Source: Pseudisothecium myosuroides (taxonomy: Eukaryota; Streptophyta; Bryopsida; Hypnales; Lembophyllaceae). From it: a stretch of 64,000 bases of DNA. Location of the stretch: assembly GCA_951799445.1 (NCBI GenBank), contig OX637292.1, positions 14,449,296-14,513,295 of the forward strand. The letters run 5' to 3'. The notes beneath the pieces were generated by a model, which was given only the letters and a program-made list of their open reading frames with translations, made no database searches and was not told the origin of the DNA. The translations under genes were made by a program, and so were the position numbers. Each line of letters opens with the position of its first letter. The stretch's first letter is position 1. This document shows, one piece after another, positions 1-12,162 of the stretch.

Positions 1-976
1 TTCCCACATCCTTACATCTCTCTTAAAACGTTAATATGGACTCTAAGACATTAAACTAAGACCTAAACATAGAAAAGCAGAGTATTTTGTGTTTTCCATG
101 ATTTTAGGAGGACTCCTCACTAGTCTAGTAGGGACTTCTACCAAACTCCTCTCAATTATTAATTCATACTATTTTGCATGAATTAACACTAATACTAACA
201 ATAAATCGCGAAAAATAAACCCAGAGCTTCAAGTGCTAACTTAAGGGCTCACACTTTGCAAGCCCAGCACCCTGATGAGAGTCCGGTTTGAAAATTTATA
301 TTTTTGGGACCCCATGAGGGTCCCGTTGTTTTTTGATATTACAGCCCGTGTTGGTTATGTCTCGCGTCTGGACCAGGCTAGGGGAGGGGCCGTGCACTTC
401 TTCCCCATTTTTTGGCTAAGTTTAAGTTTTGGATCATGTCTCGAGTGACTATGTCATATATTGAAGCGTCCAAGTCTTTTTTTTTGAATTCTAGCTGTAT
501 GTTTTGATTGTGGGGACCCTAGAAGGTCCCCATGTGCCTTGCAAGGTTAGATTGATGGGGTAGTTGTCTTGGGGCCGAGACAAGTCTGGTGGAGGCTTTG
601 CCTTGCAAAGCTAGACAGCTGGGGATGTTGTCTCGGGGACAAGAGAAGTATGGATGAGGCTTTGCCTTGCAAGTCCCACGCCGCGATGCGAGTCCGGTTT
701 CACAATTCAGATTTTCGGGACCCTAAAAGGGTCCCGTTTCTTTTTGATAATACAACCCATGTTGGTTAGTTGTCTCGCGACACGAGAAGGCCAGAGGAGG
801 GGCTGTGCTCTTCCTCCCCTTTTTTTTTGCTAAGTTCAAGATTTGGATCTTGTCTCGAGTGACAAGGTCACACGAAAAAGCATCCAAAGTTTTTTTTTTG
901 GAATTCTAGTTTCATGTTTTGATTGTGGGGACTCCGAAAGGTCTCCGTGTGCCTTACAAGGCTAGACAGATGGGGT

Positions 977-1000
977 AGTTGTCTCGGCCCCGAGACAACT
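977..1000. repeat. Near-perfect hairpin within the 354 bp unit
   Basis: Arms AGTTGTCTCGG and CCGAGACAACT are separated by 2 nt. Weaker versions occur in the other units, at about 7490-7560, and in the last intron of the downstream gene (about 10340-10410 and 10490-10570). This suggests the hairpin module is older than the array or moves independently of it. Confidence 0.7.
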
Positions 1001-1200
1001 CTAGAGGAGGCCTCGCCTTGCAAGCCCCATGCCGTGATGCAAATTCGGTTTCACATTTCAGATTTTCGGGACCTCAAGAGGGTCCCGTTTCTTTTTGATA
1101 ATACAGCCCATGTTGATTAGCTGTCTCGCGACACGAGAAGGCCAGGGGAGAGGCCGTGCACTTCTTCCCCATTTTTTTTGTTAAGTTCAAGATCTAGATC

Positions 1201-1765
1201 CTCGGGGGGGGTCACTTAGAGTGTCCATTAGAAAACACGTGCAAACAAAACTTTGGACCCCCTATATTATATCCTAAAATTTAAATAAAATGAAATAAAA
1301 AAAATATGACTAGATTTTCCTACTTCAAAAGTTTATGTTTTGAATTATTGATATTTTTATTTGTTAATGATAATTAGTTACAAATTTTTGAAGTAATTAG
1401 ATACACTGTACAACTGAAAAATAACTTTCACACCCCTATATTATATCCTAAAAAATTGTCTAAAAAATGAACAAAAAATTCCTAAAAATAGCTCTCTATT
1501 GAAAGTTCATTTTGAGTTGAGTATTGATGCAATGGTCATCTAAATGTGATCTCTATAAATATTTGAGTTGAAAAACATGCCGTTTTAGGCCATTTTCAAC
1601 CTCTTGTACAAATCATTTCAACTATTATTGTAGTTTGAAATTTTGGCAATAGAAACCTATAGTCATTATTAAGCAACCCTCAAAATTTTAAGTTGAAATT
1701 ATAGTTCATTAGAAACCACTTGTTCGCACGTGGTTTGTAGTAAAATACTAGGTGCCCCCCCCGAG
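1201..1765. mobile_element. 565 bp non-autonomous hAT-like MITE
   Basis: The insert interrupts one 354 bp unit. It begins ctcgggggggg and ends ccccccccgag, and the similarity between the two ends continues inward for about 38 bp with mismatches (tcacttag versus cacctag; both arms reach cacgtgc). It is flanked by an exact 8 bp duplication, tctagatc, at 1193-1200 and 1766-1773. Eight-base target duplications are the hallmark of hAT transposons. The G8 start is unusual for the family, so the superfamily call rests mainly on the duplication. The interior is AT-rich, has no ORF, and contains 'ccctatattatatcctaaa' twice. Confidence 0.8.
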
Positions 1766-3723
1766 TCTAGATCATGTCTCGAGCAAGTGAATAGGTCACA
1801 CGAAAAAGCATCCAAGGTTTTTCTTCTTGAATTCCAATTTCATGTTTTGATTGTGGGAACCCCGGAAGGTCCCTGTGTACCTTGCAAGGCTAGACAGATG
1901 GGGTAGTTGTCTCGGGACCAAGATTAGTCTTGAGGAGGCCTTGCCTTGCAAGCCCCGCGCCGCGTTGAGAGTCCGGTTTCAAAATTCAGATTTTCGGGAC
2001 CTTGTAAGGGTCACGTTGTTTTTTGATAATATAGCCCGTGTTGGTCAGCTGTCTCGCGTCTGGAGCAGGCCAGGGGAGGGGCTGTGCACTTCCTCCCCAT
2101 TTTTTTTGTTAAGTTCATGGCTGGGATCATGTCTCAAGTGACTAGGTCATACATAGAAGCATCCAAGTTTCTTTTTTACCATTCCAACTTTATGTTTTGT
2201 TTGTGGGGACTTCGGAAGGTCCGCGTGTGCCTTGCACGGCTCGACAGCTGGGGTAGTTGTCTCGGGGCTGAGAAAAGTCTCGGAGAGGCTTCGCCTTGCA
2301 AGCCATAACTAAGCCCTAACTAGAGTCCGATTTTGAAATTCAGATTTTCGGAACCCCGTAAGGGTCCCGTTGTTGACTGATAATACAGTCGGATTGGTCA
2401 GTAGTCCCTCATGATGAGGAAGCCAGGGGAGGGTGTGAGCTCCCAATTTGTCACTTGGGACTCGTAGAATTATTTTTTTGGAAATTTGCAATTTAAAGTT
2501 CATAAAAGTATACAAAAACCCATAAAAAGAGTGTAGAACCAAAATAGGGTTGTGTCATATCCATTATAGTATTTGGTCTAGATTTGTGTTTTTACTTAGA
2601 ATCCCCCAAATCTTGCCTAAAAATAGTATAGAAATAACGATAAGGTTAGATTGGGAGGAATTGAGTCACACAGCCCCAAAAGGGCTAAATCCCACCATGA
2701 ATGTGGCGATTCAGGGCTAGGTCGGTCCGAGGGATCTACAACGAGGCCACTAGGTCGGGTCCTAGAGTTAGATTTAGAATTCTCCATTAGATCGATGAAT
2801 TTCCGAAATCCCGATTGTTAGCATGCAAGAGCCACTAACGCAAGACCGGGCCCGTGGAGGAATCTACAGCCCAAGGATGGTGTTCTAGGGTGAATCCCAT
2901 GCCAGGAGTCCAACGGCGAAATCGGTTCGCTAAGATTCTTCCACCTGCAGAAGATTCCCGCACCGTCGCTAATTTGAGGAGATGGCCAGTTTTAAATCTC
3001 CATTGACCAATCGTGCCAGGTACGGAAACGCACCTGCACGTCTTTCATGCGACTCCCTGAGAGGTCACGTGAAAAATCCCGGCATCTTCTGACTTGCAGA
3101 TGAACCTTTTCCGGGTGGTCAACCCTCCTAACCTCCAATGGGAATTTCATGGAAATTACCCAGGTTACAATAAAATCTCACTAAAAATTAGACTAGCTTG
3201 TTTTATGTTAATAATGCGCTCCGTGAAGTTTCACGACATTCCGATAGCGGCAAGTACCCGAACCGGCGAGATTCCTCGGGAATTAACCACGTGGCGGGGT
3301 CTCCGCCGCGTTGACCGGCATTCCGGGACCATACGATGGCGAAACAAAGTCAACCAAAAGTCCTTCCCGACTCTCTCGCACCTACCGGAGACCCTAGGCT
3401 ATTCACATTTCTCAAAATAGGAGACCCCCAAGATCTAGGATTTTACCACGATTTGGTTTTTAAACTAAATTAGCCTACGATGGGTTTTTGGCCTCAGTAC
3501 GGGGGGTAAGGGGGTCTAGGACTCAACACAGCGATCTGGATCCAACGGCGCAATCCGTTCGGCGATTGGAGCTAATCTCCAAAAGTTAGGATGTTGGTCC
3601 AGCATAGATGGTAGAAGTAGAAATTTAGGATGTAGGATGAAAATCTTTGAGGATGAGGATGGAAATCCCTGTTGATAAGGTTACCTTAGAGCTTTAGAGA
3701 GAGGGGTGAGCCCTTGGGAAATC

Positions 3724-3730
3724 TATATAA
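3724..3730 (+). promoter_or_regulatory. TATA box of LTR copy A
   Basis: TATATAA followed by gggcccc, conserved at the equivalent place in the other LTRs (17061-17067, 38257-38263 on +; 15692-15698, 46718-46724, 56435-56441 on -). It is the likely core promoter of the retroelement and lies about 1.3 kb from the LTR start. Confidence 0.6.
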
Positions 3731-5642
3731 GGGCCCCATTTCTTTCTCTAGAAGACCCCCAATTCTTGTTTTGGGTCCATGGGTCCAAGTTATTTTGGAT
3801 ATTTTGGCGTTTGAAGCAAAAATCCTCTACGGTGTTTTCGGAGCACTTTTTGCTCTATTGTTGCTTATTTTCAAGCTTTGAAGGTCCTTGGGGGTCCTTC
3901 TACCTTGTTTTGTGTATACTTTTGCAAAGTTTTGGTACCTTGTTGTGAGTGGAGAGCCTCTCTCTTCCTCTCGTGCATGTTGTGTTCTAACTTGTGGAGT
4001 TTTAAGGGTCTTTAGTCTCTTGCACTAATCCTAAAGTCACCCCCCACCGTACCTTGGCGATGCCGCTTTGGGGGGCTTTTAGCGTGTGAGCTTTGTGTTG
4101 CCACGTGGTCTAACTTGTGTGTTTATCTTTGTGTTTCGTTACACCCTCTTCTAATATTTTCCTTGTTGAGTGGACCCCCCTCCGGGACGGCGAAGCTTTG
4201 AACTTCCTTTGTGCATGTTTTCTAAAGTTATCCCAAACCCTCTTCTAATCTTCTCCTTGTTGAGTGGACCCCCCTCCGGGACGGCGAAGCTTTGACCTTG
4301 TGTGTGTGCTTTTCTTTAAAAGTTTAGTTTTTCCCTCTTCTAAAGTCTCTCTCATTGTGTAGACCCCCCTTGGAAACGGCGAAGCTTTGAACTAGTGACA
4401 AGGTTGAAGTCCTAAAGCGTGTGTTAAAAGTGTAGACGGCAAAGCTTTGAATCCTCGGGGTGTCAAGAAGTCCTAAAGTTGGTGTTAAAACCAATTTAAC
4501 GGCGAAGCTTTGCACCTACCCCATGTTTAGTTCCAAAGTCTAGTTTCCAAGACCTTTGTGGAAACCTCCAGAGTTTAGCTTCCAAGATATGTAGGTTCTT
4601 TTGCATTTATCTAGTGTAGTGTCTTCCAAAGTTTTATTTAGTTTAGTTGTTTCCCAAGGTCTTAGTGAGTTTGGTACCCCCGAAGTTTTATTTCCCCCTA
4701 GCCTTAGCCAACAATCCAGTCTTAAAATAGCCTTTGCCAAAAATCCAGTCTTTTTTAGCCTTAGCCGGAAATCTAGTTTTTTTTTTAGAACCAGCATACA
4801 GTCCAGCCAACATTAGGACCAGCATACAGCCCAGCAACATCAGGACCAGTATACAGCCGACCACATCAGGACCAGCATACAGCAGCAACATCAAAAGCCA
4901 GCGGAGATAAAAAAAAAAAAATTAATAAAAAAATTAATTATTTAAATTAATTTTTTTTTGGTAACCAGCCTCCCAGCTAGCCAGCCGGGAGAGGCAGGCA
5001 GGCTCAGTGGTCCAACACCCGATCCAGATCGAGTTCCCCCTTTTGAACTCAATTTTTGGTCTTTTGGTTTTTTTTGGTTTTTTTGGTTCTCTCAAACTAA
5101 AACAAAACCAAAACTAAAAACACAACAAAAATGTTGGACTAACCTATTACTAGCTAGGGGAGGAGTAGGATTAGGGTCTAAGTCAAAAAGGGAGAAGGGA
5201 GAAAAGAGCGGAGCACCACTGTACTTGCACACAAAATTGTTTCCTCTCACCACTTACACCTACACACAATAGAAGGAGATTAGGAAAGGAGGAGAAGAAG
5301 TAGGCGAAGGAAGGTGAGAGACAATAAATAGTGACCTAGGTTTAAAATAGGTAGGCTTTAGGAAGAAATCTTGGAAATTTGTGGTGACCGTTGAGAGGAG
5401 GATTAGGATGACACAAAGGCAAAATTGTGTAAGAGGATAGTTGGCATCTTAAAACCTCCTTGAAGTTTGAGACCATAGTGTAAGACTCATAAAAGCTTAG
5501 GTGGAATAGTGTTAGTGTAGAAGGAGGAAGAAAGAAAAGAAAGGAGGAAGGGAAAGAGGGAGTTTAGATCATCAAAAATTGTAATATTTTCTAAATAAGC
5601 GGTGAGCTTGGAGAAAATTCAAAACAAAAATCAAAGACTACC

Positions 5643-5705
5643 ATGGAGCATGAGGACGTACACGTGGACGTGGACGAGGTTATTTCCGAAATCGGTAGTG
5701 AAGAG
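5643..5705 (+). CDS. LTR-encoded 21-codon acidic leader exon (copy A)
   Basis: ATG in the context accATGG opens 21 codons, reading MEHEDVHVDVDEVISEIGSE then E. The exon ends exactly at GAG|GTGAGT, a canonical plant splice donor. The same 63 nt frame without indels lies at 13565-13627 (-), 40209-40271 (+), 44574-44636 (-) and 54385-54447 (-), although the surrounding LTR is full of indels. Differences between copy A and the others include several synonymous changes. I infer that this is the first coding exon of the element's gag-position protein. In this solo LTR it has no downstream partner. Confidence 0.55.
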
Positions 5706-7337
5706 GTGAGTTTTTGATTTAATCTTTGATGTTTCTCCCTAATTAGCATTTATTTTCCTAATCAGCCCTCAGAGCGTGATTAACATCCGAGATTAGTGCA
5801 AATTAGAAGTTTAGATTCAAAAAGTTATAGATTAGGAATAGAGGTTTCCAAAAACATATTACACTTAGGATTTGGCTTTAAATCGACTGCGTTAGGCTAA
5901 GTTAAGCGGTAGGGGGTAGGACGGAGGAATTTTGAGTAAAATTCATCTCAAAAGAGTCATGGACGGAACTTAGGGGTTTAAATTAGAAAGAAAATTTAGG
6001 ATTAAAATTAGGGATTAATTAGTGGTTAGAATTAGAATCAATTTACATTTTTATTTCTTAAAGTTAAAATTCTAAGGTCAAAATCTAGAGTTAACTTGGG
6101 AAGTTAAAAAGTAGAATTAATTTGGAAGTGTAACTTAGGGGGTTAAAATTCCCAGTGAAACCGTAGGGTAGTTTAGAAAAGGAAGTTAGGGTTAATTAGG
6201 AGTAAAAAATCCGAGTAAGAAATAGAAATTAAAAGTAAAAAAATTTAGACTAAAATTAGGAGGTAGAAATCACGAGTAGAAATAGGAGTTAGATCTTGAA
6301 GTTAGAAATTCGAAATTAGAGTGAATGTTAGAGGTCAAAAGCTAGAGTAAAATTTAGATGTAAAACTTGAAGTAACATTTAGAGTTAATCTAGGATTAAA
6401 ACGATAGGATTAAATTGGGAAGTAGAAAGTCAAAAGCTTAGAGTCAAAAGTTAAGATTAAATTTAAAGGTTAAACTTTAGAGTCAATTGGGGAGTAAAAA
6501 GTTAGAGTAAAAAGCTAAAGTGAAAAGTGAAAAGTTATAGTTAGATTTAGAAGGTAAATCTTAGAGTTAGTTGGAGGTAGAAAAATCTAGAGTCAAAGTG
6601 AAAACGTAGGGTCAAACCTAGAGGTTAAAATTTGGGATTCAATTTAGAAGTAAAAATTTAGAGTTAAAAGTCAAAAACCTAGAGTTATACGTAGAAGGTA
6701 AATTTAGAATAAAATAGGGAAGTGAAAACTTGAAGTAAAAGTCAAAACATAGAGTTAACTTTAGAAGGTAAATTTTAGAGTTAGTCTAGGAGTAAAAACT
6801 TGGAGTCAAAAGTCAAAACAAAGTCAAACGGTAGCATTAAATTTTGAAGTTAAATTCTCTAATTAGTTTGGGAAGCTAAAAACCTAGAGTATATTTAGAA
6901 GTTAAAAGTTAGAGTAAGAGTTGAAACTTTAGGGATAGCTTTTAAAAGTAGAACTTCTAGGTGGAGTTCAAAAACCCAAGATAGTCTTTGAGGTTCATGG
7001 AAGGAACATAAGGGTTCCCCTTTTTACGTAGTTAGGGATGTTAGAAATGACGCCAACTACCCAGTCTATCCTCGACATATGATAGATAGTTAGGGAGTTA
7101 GAATTTTACCATTACCCCTAAGCATTGCAGTTATCTTGTGAGTTATTACATGCATTCTAATTATTTGCTGCCATCCACGACACTTAGGAAACGTTAGCAA
7201 AAAAGATCCATTGCTTGGAAGGCACAGTGGACTGCACTCACATCACCCCCATATATTAAAAAATGTGGATAAAGGCATAGAACCTGGTCGGTGTTTGCTT
7301 TATTACCAAGGGTGGGTAATCTAGCGCCCACAGAGGG

Positions 7338-7693
7338 TCTGTGCATTACCTCCCCATTTGTTTTATTGGAAATAGATTTGGTTCAAGTCTATTTGAGATC
7401 GGTTCCTACATTCAAATTTGGGAGAGTCCGTTTTAAAAATCCATTTATGGTGTCGGTCTCATAAGGACCCTATATGGTCCCCGTTCGCCTTGCAAGGCTG
7501 GATAGCTGAGACACTTGACTTGGTGCCAAGATAACTATGTCAGGGGGGGAGATTCGCAAGCCGTCTGCCCCTGCAAAGATTCCGTTTTTTATTTTTTGAT
7601 TGTCAAAAAATGCATGTGATTCAAGAATCCTATTTGACGCCCTAATTCATGGATATAAAATTAATGCCTTCTCTTGCTATCATGCGTGTGTAG
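7338..7693 (+). repeat. Resumption of the 354 bp repeat array
   Basis: After the solo LTR the interrupted unit continues (gagggtctgtgcattacctcccc), including a 'ccttgcaaggctggatagctg' module near 7490 and 'ccgttttttattttttgattgtc' near 7580. It is more diverged than the units before 2433 and fades into the first exon of the next gene. Confidence 0.6.
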
Positions 7694-10600
7694 GCTGATC
7701 CTGGGCAACCTCTGCCACCGGACGAGATAGTGCCTGCGATTGCAGTGGCAGTCAATGTCCCCCCACATGAGGGAGCAGAAGTAGTTGTTCCAAGACCTCG
7801 GTTAAACTTCAACGGCTTAATCAAAGACTTGGATTTAGTGATAGATGATATATATAGAGAAGGACTGCTTTTCCCGCCACATTCATCTTGCACTTCTGTA
7901 GGATCAGATGACAGAGTGCTTCTAGTGATAGCATCAGAGTCATCATCAGATTTCTGTACATTTGGTACAGCAGATGCTGAGGTGACCTCCGGATTAGGAT
8001 CCAATGATGATGTCCTTATACTATGTTGTGGATTCTACCGTTCCATTATGGAGACATGCGTCTGTGCAAAATAGAGTTCCTTGAGAGTCGAGAGCTGTCA
8101 TCATAGAAATGGCTTATAGTGGTATGCAATGGAAAATGAGGCTTTTCAGAATCTATCCAGTTTGAGTATATGTTACTTTCCATATCAGATATTTATAGTA
8201 TATTTTTTTATTCTTAATCCTTACAGCATTTTTTTGGATTGATACAGAACAACGCTGAAGAGTCCGAACCTGTTGAATCTCCTGGAAAGTCTACTGGATC
8301 TACAATGGTGGACTGCACTGAACAACCCTCAGATGAATCACAAACCGGTCTTGATGTGAACATGACGGTGGGGAGGAGGATCAAATACTCGATGTTCCTT
8401 GGGAGTATATGGAGGACGACATCCGGAAATCGCAGCGGCTTGATATTGTTTCCATAATTTTGAATATGAAGCTAACGACATCGGACCTCTCACGCATGCA
8501 GATTCCTCTTTGCAGGTTGGTGCCAATGCCAATAGTACGTCCAACTCTATCTTCGGACTTGACTTTGCTAGAGAACCAGTTCAGCCGCGGGTATGAAGAC
8601 GGAGCACGCATATTCTACGTGTTGATTTCAGATGAAGATGGGCAGACATCAGTGTTCTCCGATGTCGAAAAGAAGGAATGGGATACGCTTTGGAATTCTG
8701 TGAATGATAAATTCAACACAGAGTTAAAGTCTAAATCAGTCCTGAAGCACCTTGTGGACTACAAGTTCTATGTCTTTGATGTAAATCATAGACGGATTGC
8801 ATGGATGAACCACATCCAGAGGCTTCACGCTACAGACCGGGATTGGCATGTTCGAGTGGACTCCATCGTCTTGGATACAAAGAACCGGATTGGTGTGGCC
8901 ATGCAAGCATTAACAATACGACATTAACAAGTATGATTGTACTCTTCACTTCTTTTAGTAGCATTCCGAGATTTACTTCTGTACTGCACCTGTAATGTCT
9001 TGTATTTGACTTATCCTTCCTTTTTTCTTCTTCCAGTAACATCGAGAACTCTCATGTCAAGACGAATCTTGTGCACACCTTATACCAAGTGCAAAAGTAT
9101 GGAACTATGGAGCTCAAGAAGTTCATTGAGCTTCTTAGTCTGGAAGAAGTGAAGGCTTGCCATCGCACTGGTCGGAATAAATGGTATTCAATGCCTATGG
9201 GAGTGTTTACCAGTTTCATATACAAGGTAATTCTCTTCCTACCTAGGCTAGTAGTAACATCACTCAAATTTGCATCTTGACTTTGCTGATAGACCGTCTT
9301 GTCTAATGATATGTTTTTGCTATTCTAGCAAGAGATTGCAGCATTGGCAGATGAAGCCGCTTGCAAGTACAAAAAGGATACTCTTGCCAAAGAAGTGACT
9401 TCCGAAGGAGTTGCGTCAGCCATGAGGAGCTCTATCAAGGACTCCTCAGAGAAATTATACAAGAAGCTGTCCAAGGTAGTTTCCATGGCCGACCCTAAGT
9501 TCGGTCCGGAATTTCTACAAGAGGTATGTTTCTGAATCGTCAAATCTATGAATGTTGACCTACAAATTCTCCATGCAGTTTTATAATTGGGCTGGTGTCC
9601 CTTAGGAGATTGAGAGGCACTGGAGTCTGTATGCTCAGTCGGAGTTAACTCTGGATAAGCTTCAGATGATTGCTAGTGCAGTTACAAGTCCAGAGTACAA
9701 AGTGAAGTGGCTGAAGTGGATGAATGCCTCTCCTCCTACTCAAGAGGCTAGAAGATTTCCACACCATCCAATCAATGAAGATTATCTCCTGCTATTTCTA
9801 GCTAGGGCGTGTTGGTATGCTAGGATAAGGATGAATTTCTTCTTGTTTTCATGGACACGAGTAAGATCATATATTGTATCTGTATGTAACTTTATTGCGT
9901 AATTACAATGATTGGGTACTATGGTACTTTGCAGTTCGAGGAGTCCGTGACGACTTTATTTGAGACTATTACTCACGCAAACAACATCCCTATCAACATG
10001 GAGGTCCCCGCGGAGCCGAAGACATTGCCGGAATACATTGAGGACTGGAGAATGAAGCTTTGGGACATGGCGTTCACGGGGATGTTCAAGGGGGTTGACC
10101 CATTTACGAAGAAAGACAGTTTCAAGGATTTTAGAGGTTCGACTAATGCGGTCAAGCGCCTTATTTACAGGTACAATTCATTATGCTTCTTATTTCTTCT
10201 AAGTTCAATGTACAGATACATAATGCATTGGCAGTCTACCTAGTGCATCAATGAATTCCCCAATCCGCGTAGGCAACCTGAAAATTCTGACTATATTGAA
10301 GTTGTTCTTTTTAGTTGTAATTCAGTCAAAAAGTTATGCAAGACCGGACGGCCATAAGGTGGTCGCTTGGGGCCAAGAGATGTATGTAGGACCCCTTCGT
10401 CTTGCAAGACCGCTTCACCTTAACCAGGAATCCTTGCTCCAGATCTCATCAGATTAGTTATTTGTTTTTACCCTAAAGCTGCAGACTAAATAGTTGTGCA
10501 AGACCCGATCCGTGAGGGATGTCTCTCGGGGCCAAGAGAACTATTTAGTCCCTTTTCGTCTTGCAAGTCCGCCTCCCATTAAGCCAATCAAATTCTTGAG

Positions 10601-10938
10601 GTTCCTTTCATTTCTACAAGAGAGTACCAAACGACAATAGTAGGGGGAGTTTCTAGTGTATTTTTGCGGAAACGACAGAGTGATTGAGGCAATGGCCCAT
10701 GTGCAACGACGCCTCCATGGATAGTGATTGAATGTGGTATGATTTTTTGTATTCTGTGGTGCTGACTCTATGCTGTCTCTAGGTACTTCAGACATGAGTT
10801 GTATGCGAAAAAAGCTATCGCAAAGGCGGATTTACCGCCGTTCCTTACTACTTGGCTGGACTGATATTTGGAGGACTGCATATTCTCTCAGACCCAGCTG
10901 GCGTATTGGACCACTCCTCATCTTCAGGCGTGCCCGTG
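7694..10938 (+). pseudogene. Spliced gene with ParB/sulfiredoxin-like DNHRR motif, disrupted
   Basis: Probable exons are 7694 to about 8011, 8248-8924, 9037-9226, 9329-9523, 9606-9860, 9935-10170 and 10783-10938. Junctions 9226/9329, 9523/9606, 9860/9935 and 10170/10783 keep the reading frame with GT/AG ends. Exon 2 encodes RLVPMPIVRP and, about 80 residues on, FYVFDVNHRRIAWM. The pairing of a 'P..IVRP' strand with a 'D.NHRR.A' motif resembles the ParB/Srx N-terminal fold, usually DGNHR. That similarity is from memory and needs a profile search. Defects: a frameshift near 8364-8376, a frameshift near 8915-8922 (DINN..NIENSH resumes in another frame), TGA at 10862-10864 after which the frame continues (YLEDCIFSQTQ), and an LTR inserted at 10939. 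The upstream start and the 3' end are not visible. Confidence 0.6.
10484..10550. repeat. Foldback in the last intron
   Basis: Perfect 12 bp arms, gactaaatagtt (10484-10495) and aactatttagtc (10539-10550), enclose a 'gcaagaccc...tctcggggccaagag' module related to the 354 bp array. A second, weaker copy lies about 150 bp upstream (10330-10410). It may be a small mobile hairpin. Confidence 0.55.
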
Positions 10939-12162
10939 TGTGAGCTTCCAATTTGTCACTTGGGACTCGTAGAATTATTTTTTTGGAAATTTGCAATTTA
11001 AAGTTGATAAAAGTATAGAAAAATCCATAAAAAGAGTGTAGAACCGAAATAGGGTTGTGTCATACCCATTATAGTATTTGGTCTAGATTTGTGTTTTTTA
11101 CTTAGAATCCCCCAAACCTTGCCTAAAAATAGTATAGAAATAACAGAAAGGATAGATTTGGAGGATTCGAGTCACACAGCCCCAAAAGGGCTAAATCCCA
11201 CCATGAATGTGGCGATTCAGGGCTAGGTCGGTCCGAGGGATCCACAGCAAGGCCACTAGGTCGGGTCCTAGAGTTAGATTTAGAATTCCCCATTAGATCG
11301 ACGAATTCCCAAAATCCCGATTGTTAGCATGCAGGAACCACTCACGCAAGACCGGGCCCGTGGAGGAATCTACAGCCCAAGGATGGTGTTTTAGGGTGAA
11401 TCCCATGCCAGGAGTCCAACAGCGAAATCGGTTCGCCAAGATTCCTCCACCTGCAAAAGATTCCCGCACCGTCGCTAATTTAAGGAGATGTCCAGTTTTA
11501 GTCTCCATTGACCAATCGTGCCAGGTACAGAAACACACCCGCACGTCTTTCATGCGACTCCCTGAGAGGTCACGGAAAAAATCCCGGCATCTTCCGACTT
11601 CTAGAAGAACCTTTTCCGGGTGGTCAACCCTCCTAACCTCCAACAGGAATTTCATGGAAATTACCCAGGTTACAATAAAATCTCACTAAAAATTAGACTA
11701 GCTTGTTTTATGTTAATAATGCGCTCCGTGAAGTTTCACGACATTCCGATAGCGGCAAGTACCCAAACCAGCGAGATTCCTCGGGAATTAACCACGTGGC
11801 GAGGTCCCCGCCGCGTTGACCGGCATCCCGGGCCCATATGATGGCGAAACGAAGTCAACCAAAAGTCCTTCCCGACTCTCTCGCACCTACCGGAGACCCT
11901 AGGCTATTCACATTTCTCAAAATAAGAGACCCCCAAGATCTAGGATTTTACCACGATTTGGTTTTTAAACTAAATTAGCCTACGATGGGTTTTTGGCCTC
12001 AGTATGGGGGGTAGACGGGATCTAGGACTAAACACGGCATTCTGGATCCAACGGCGCAATCCGTTTGGCGATTGGAGCTAATCTCCAAAAGTTAGGATGT
12101 TGGTCCAGCATAGATGGTAGAAGTAGAAATTTAGGATGTAGGATGAAAATCTTTGAGGATGA

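Larger units (their letters stand above)
1..2433 (+). repeat. Tandem array of about 354 bp units
   Basis: The landmark 'gagtccggttt' or a variant recurs near 280, 690, 1043, 1969 and 2325. After removing the MITE at 1201-1765 and its duplication, the spacing is about 353-356 bp. One unit is about 57 bp longer because of an internal duplication near 540-600. Each unit carries a 'ccttgcaag' motif, a hairpin built on gtctcgg/ccgagac, and the phrase 'gataatacagcccgtgttgg'. Short open frames recur in the units but differ in frame and length, so I do not call them genes. Positions 1-230 precede the first clear unit and show nothing I recognise. Confidence 0.85.
2434..7332 (+). mobile_element. Solo LTR of a giant-LTR retrotransposon (copy A, 4.9 kb)
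   Basis: The copy starts TGTGAGCTCCC and ends GCGCCCACA, with the target duplication gaggg at 2429-2433 and 7333-7337. The interrupted 354 bp unit resumes on both sides. No internal region or second LTR is present, so this is a solo LTR left by recombination. Order within it: U3-like region; TATA box at 3724-3730; tandem GACGGCGAAGCTTTG-containing units (about 4150-4510); a short 'ccagcataca' minisatellite (4790-4890); an acidic mini-exon (5643-5705); a degenerate purine-rich agagttaaaagt tract (about 5900-6990); and a conserved 3' end. Its length matches LARD-type elements. Confidence 0.88.

Noticed and set aside
261..290. Hammerhead ribozyme core (ctgatgag...gaaa) in the first 354 bp unit
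   Set aside because: Stem II does not pair, and the other units lack the CTGATGA core.
7642..8004. Minus-strand 120-codon ORF opposite exon 1
   Set aside because: The plus-strand frame is joined by phase-consistent introns to later exons; the minus-strand frame is a shadow.
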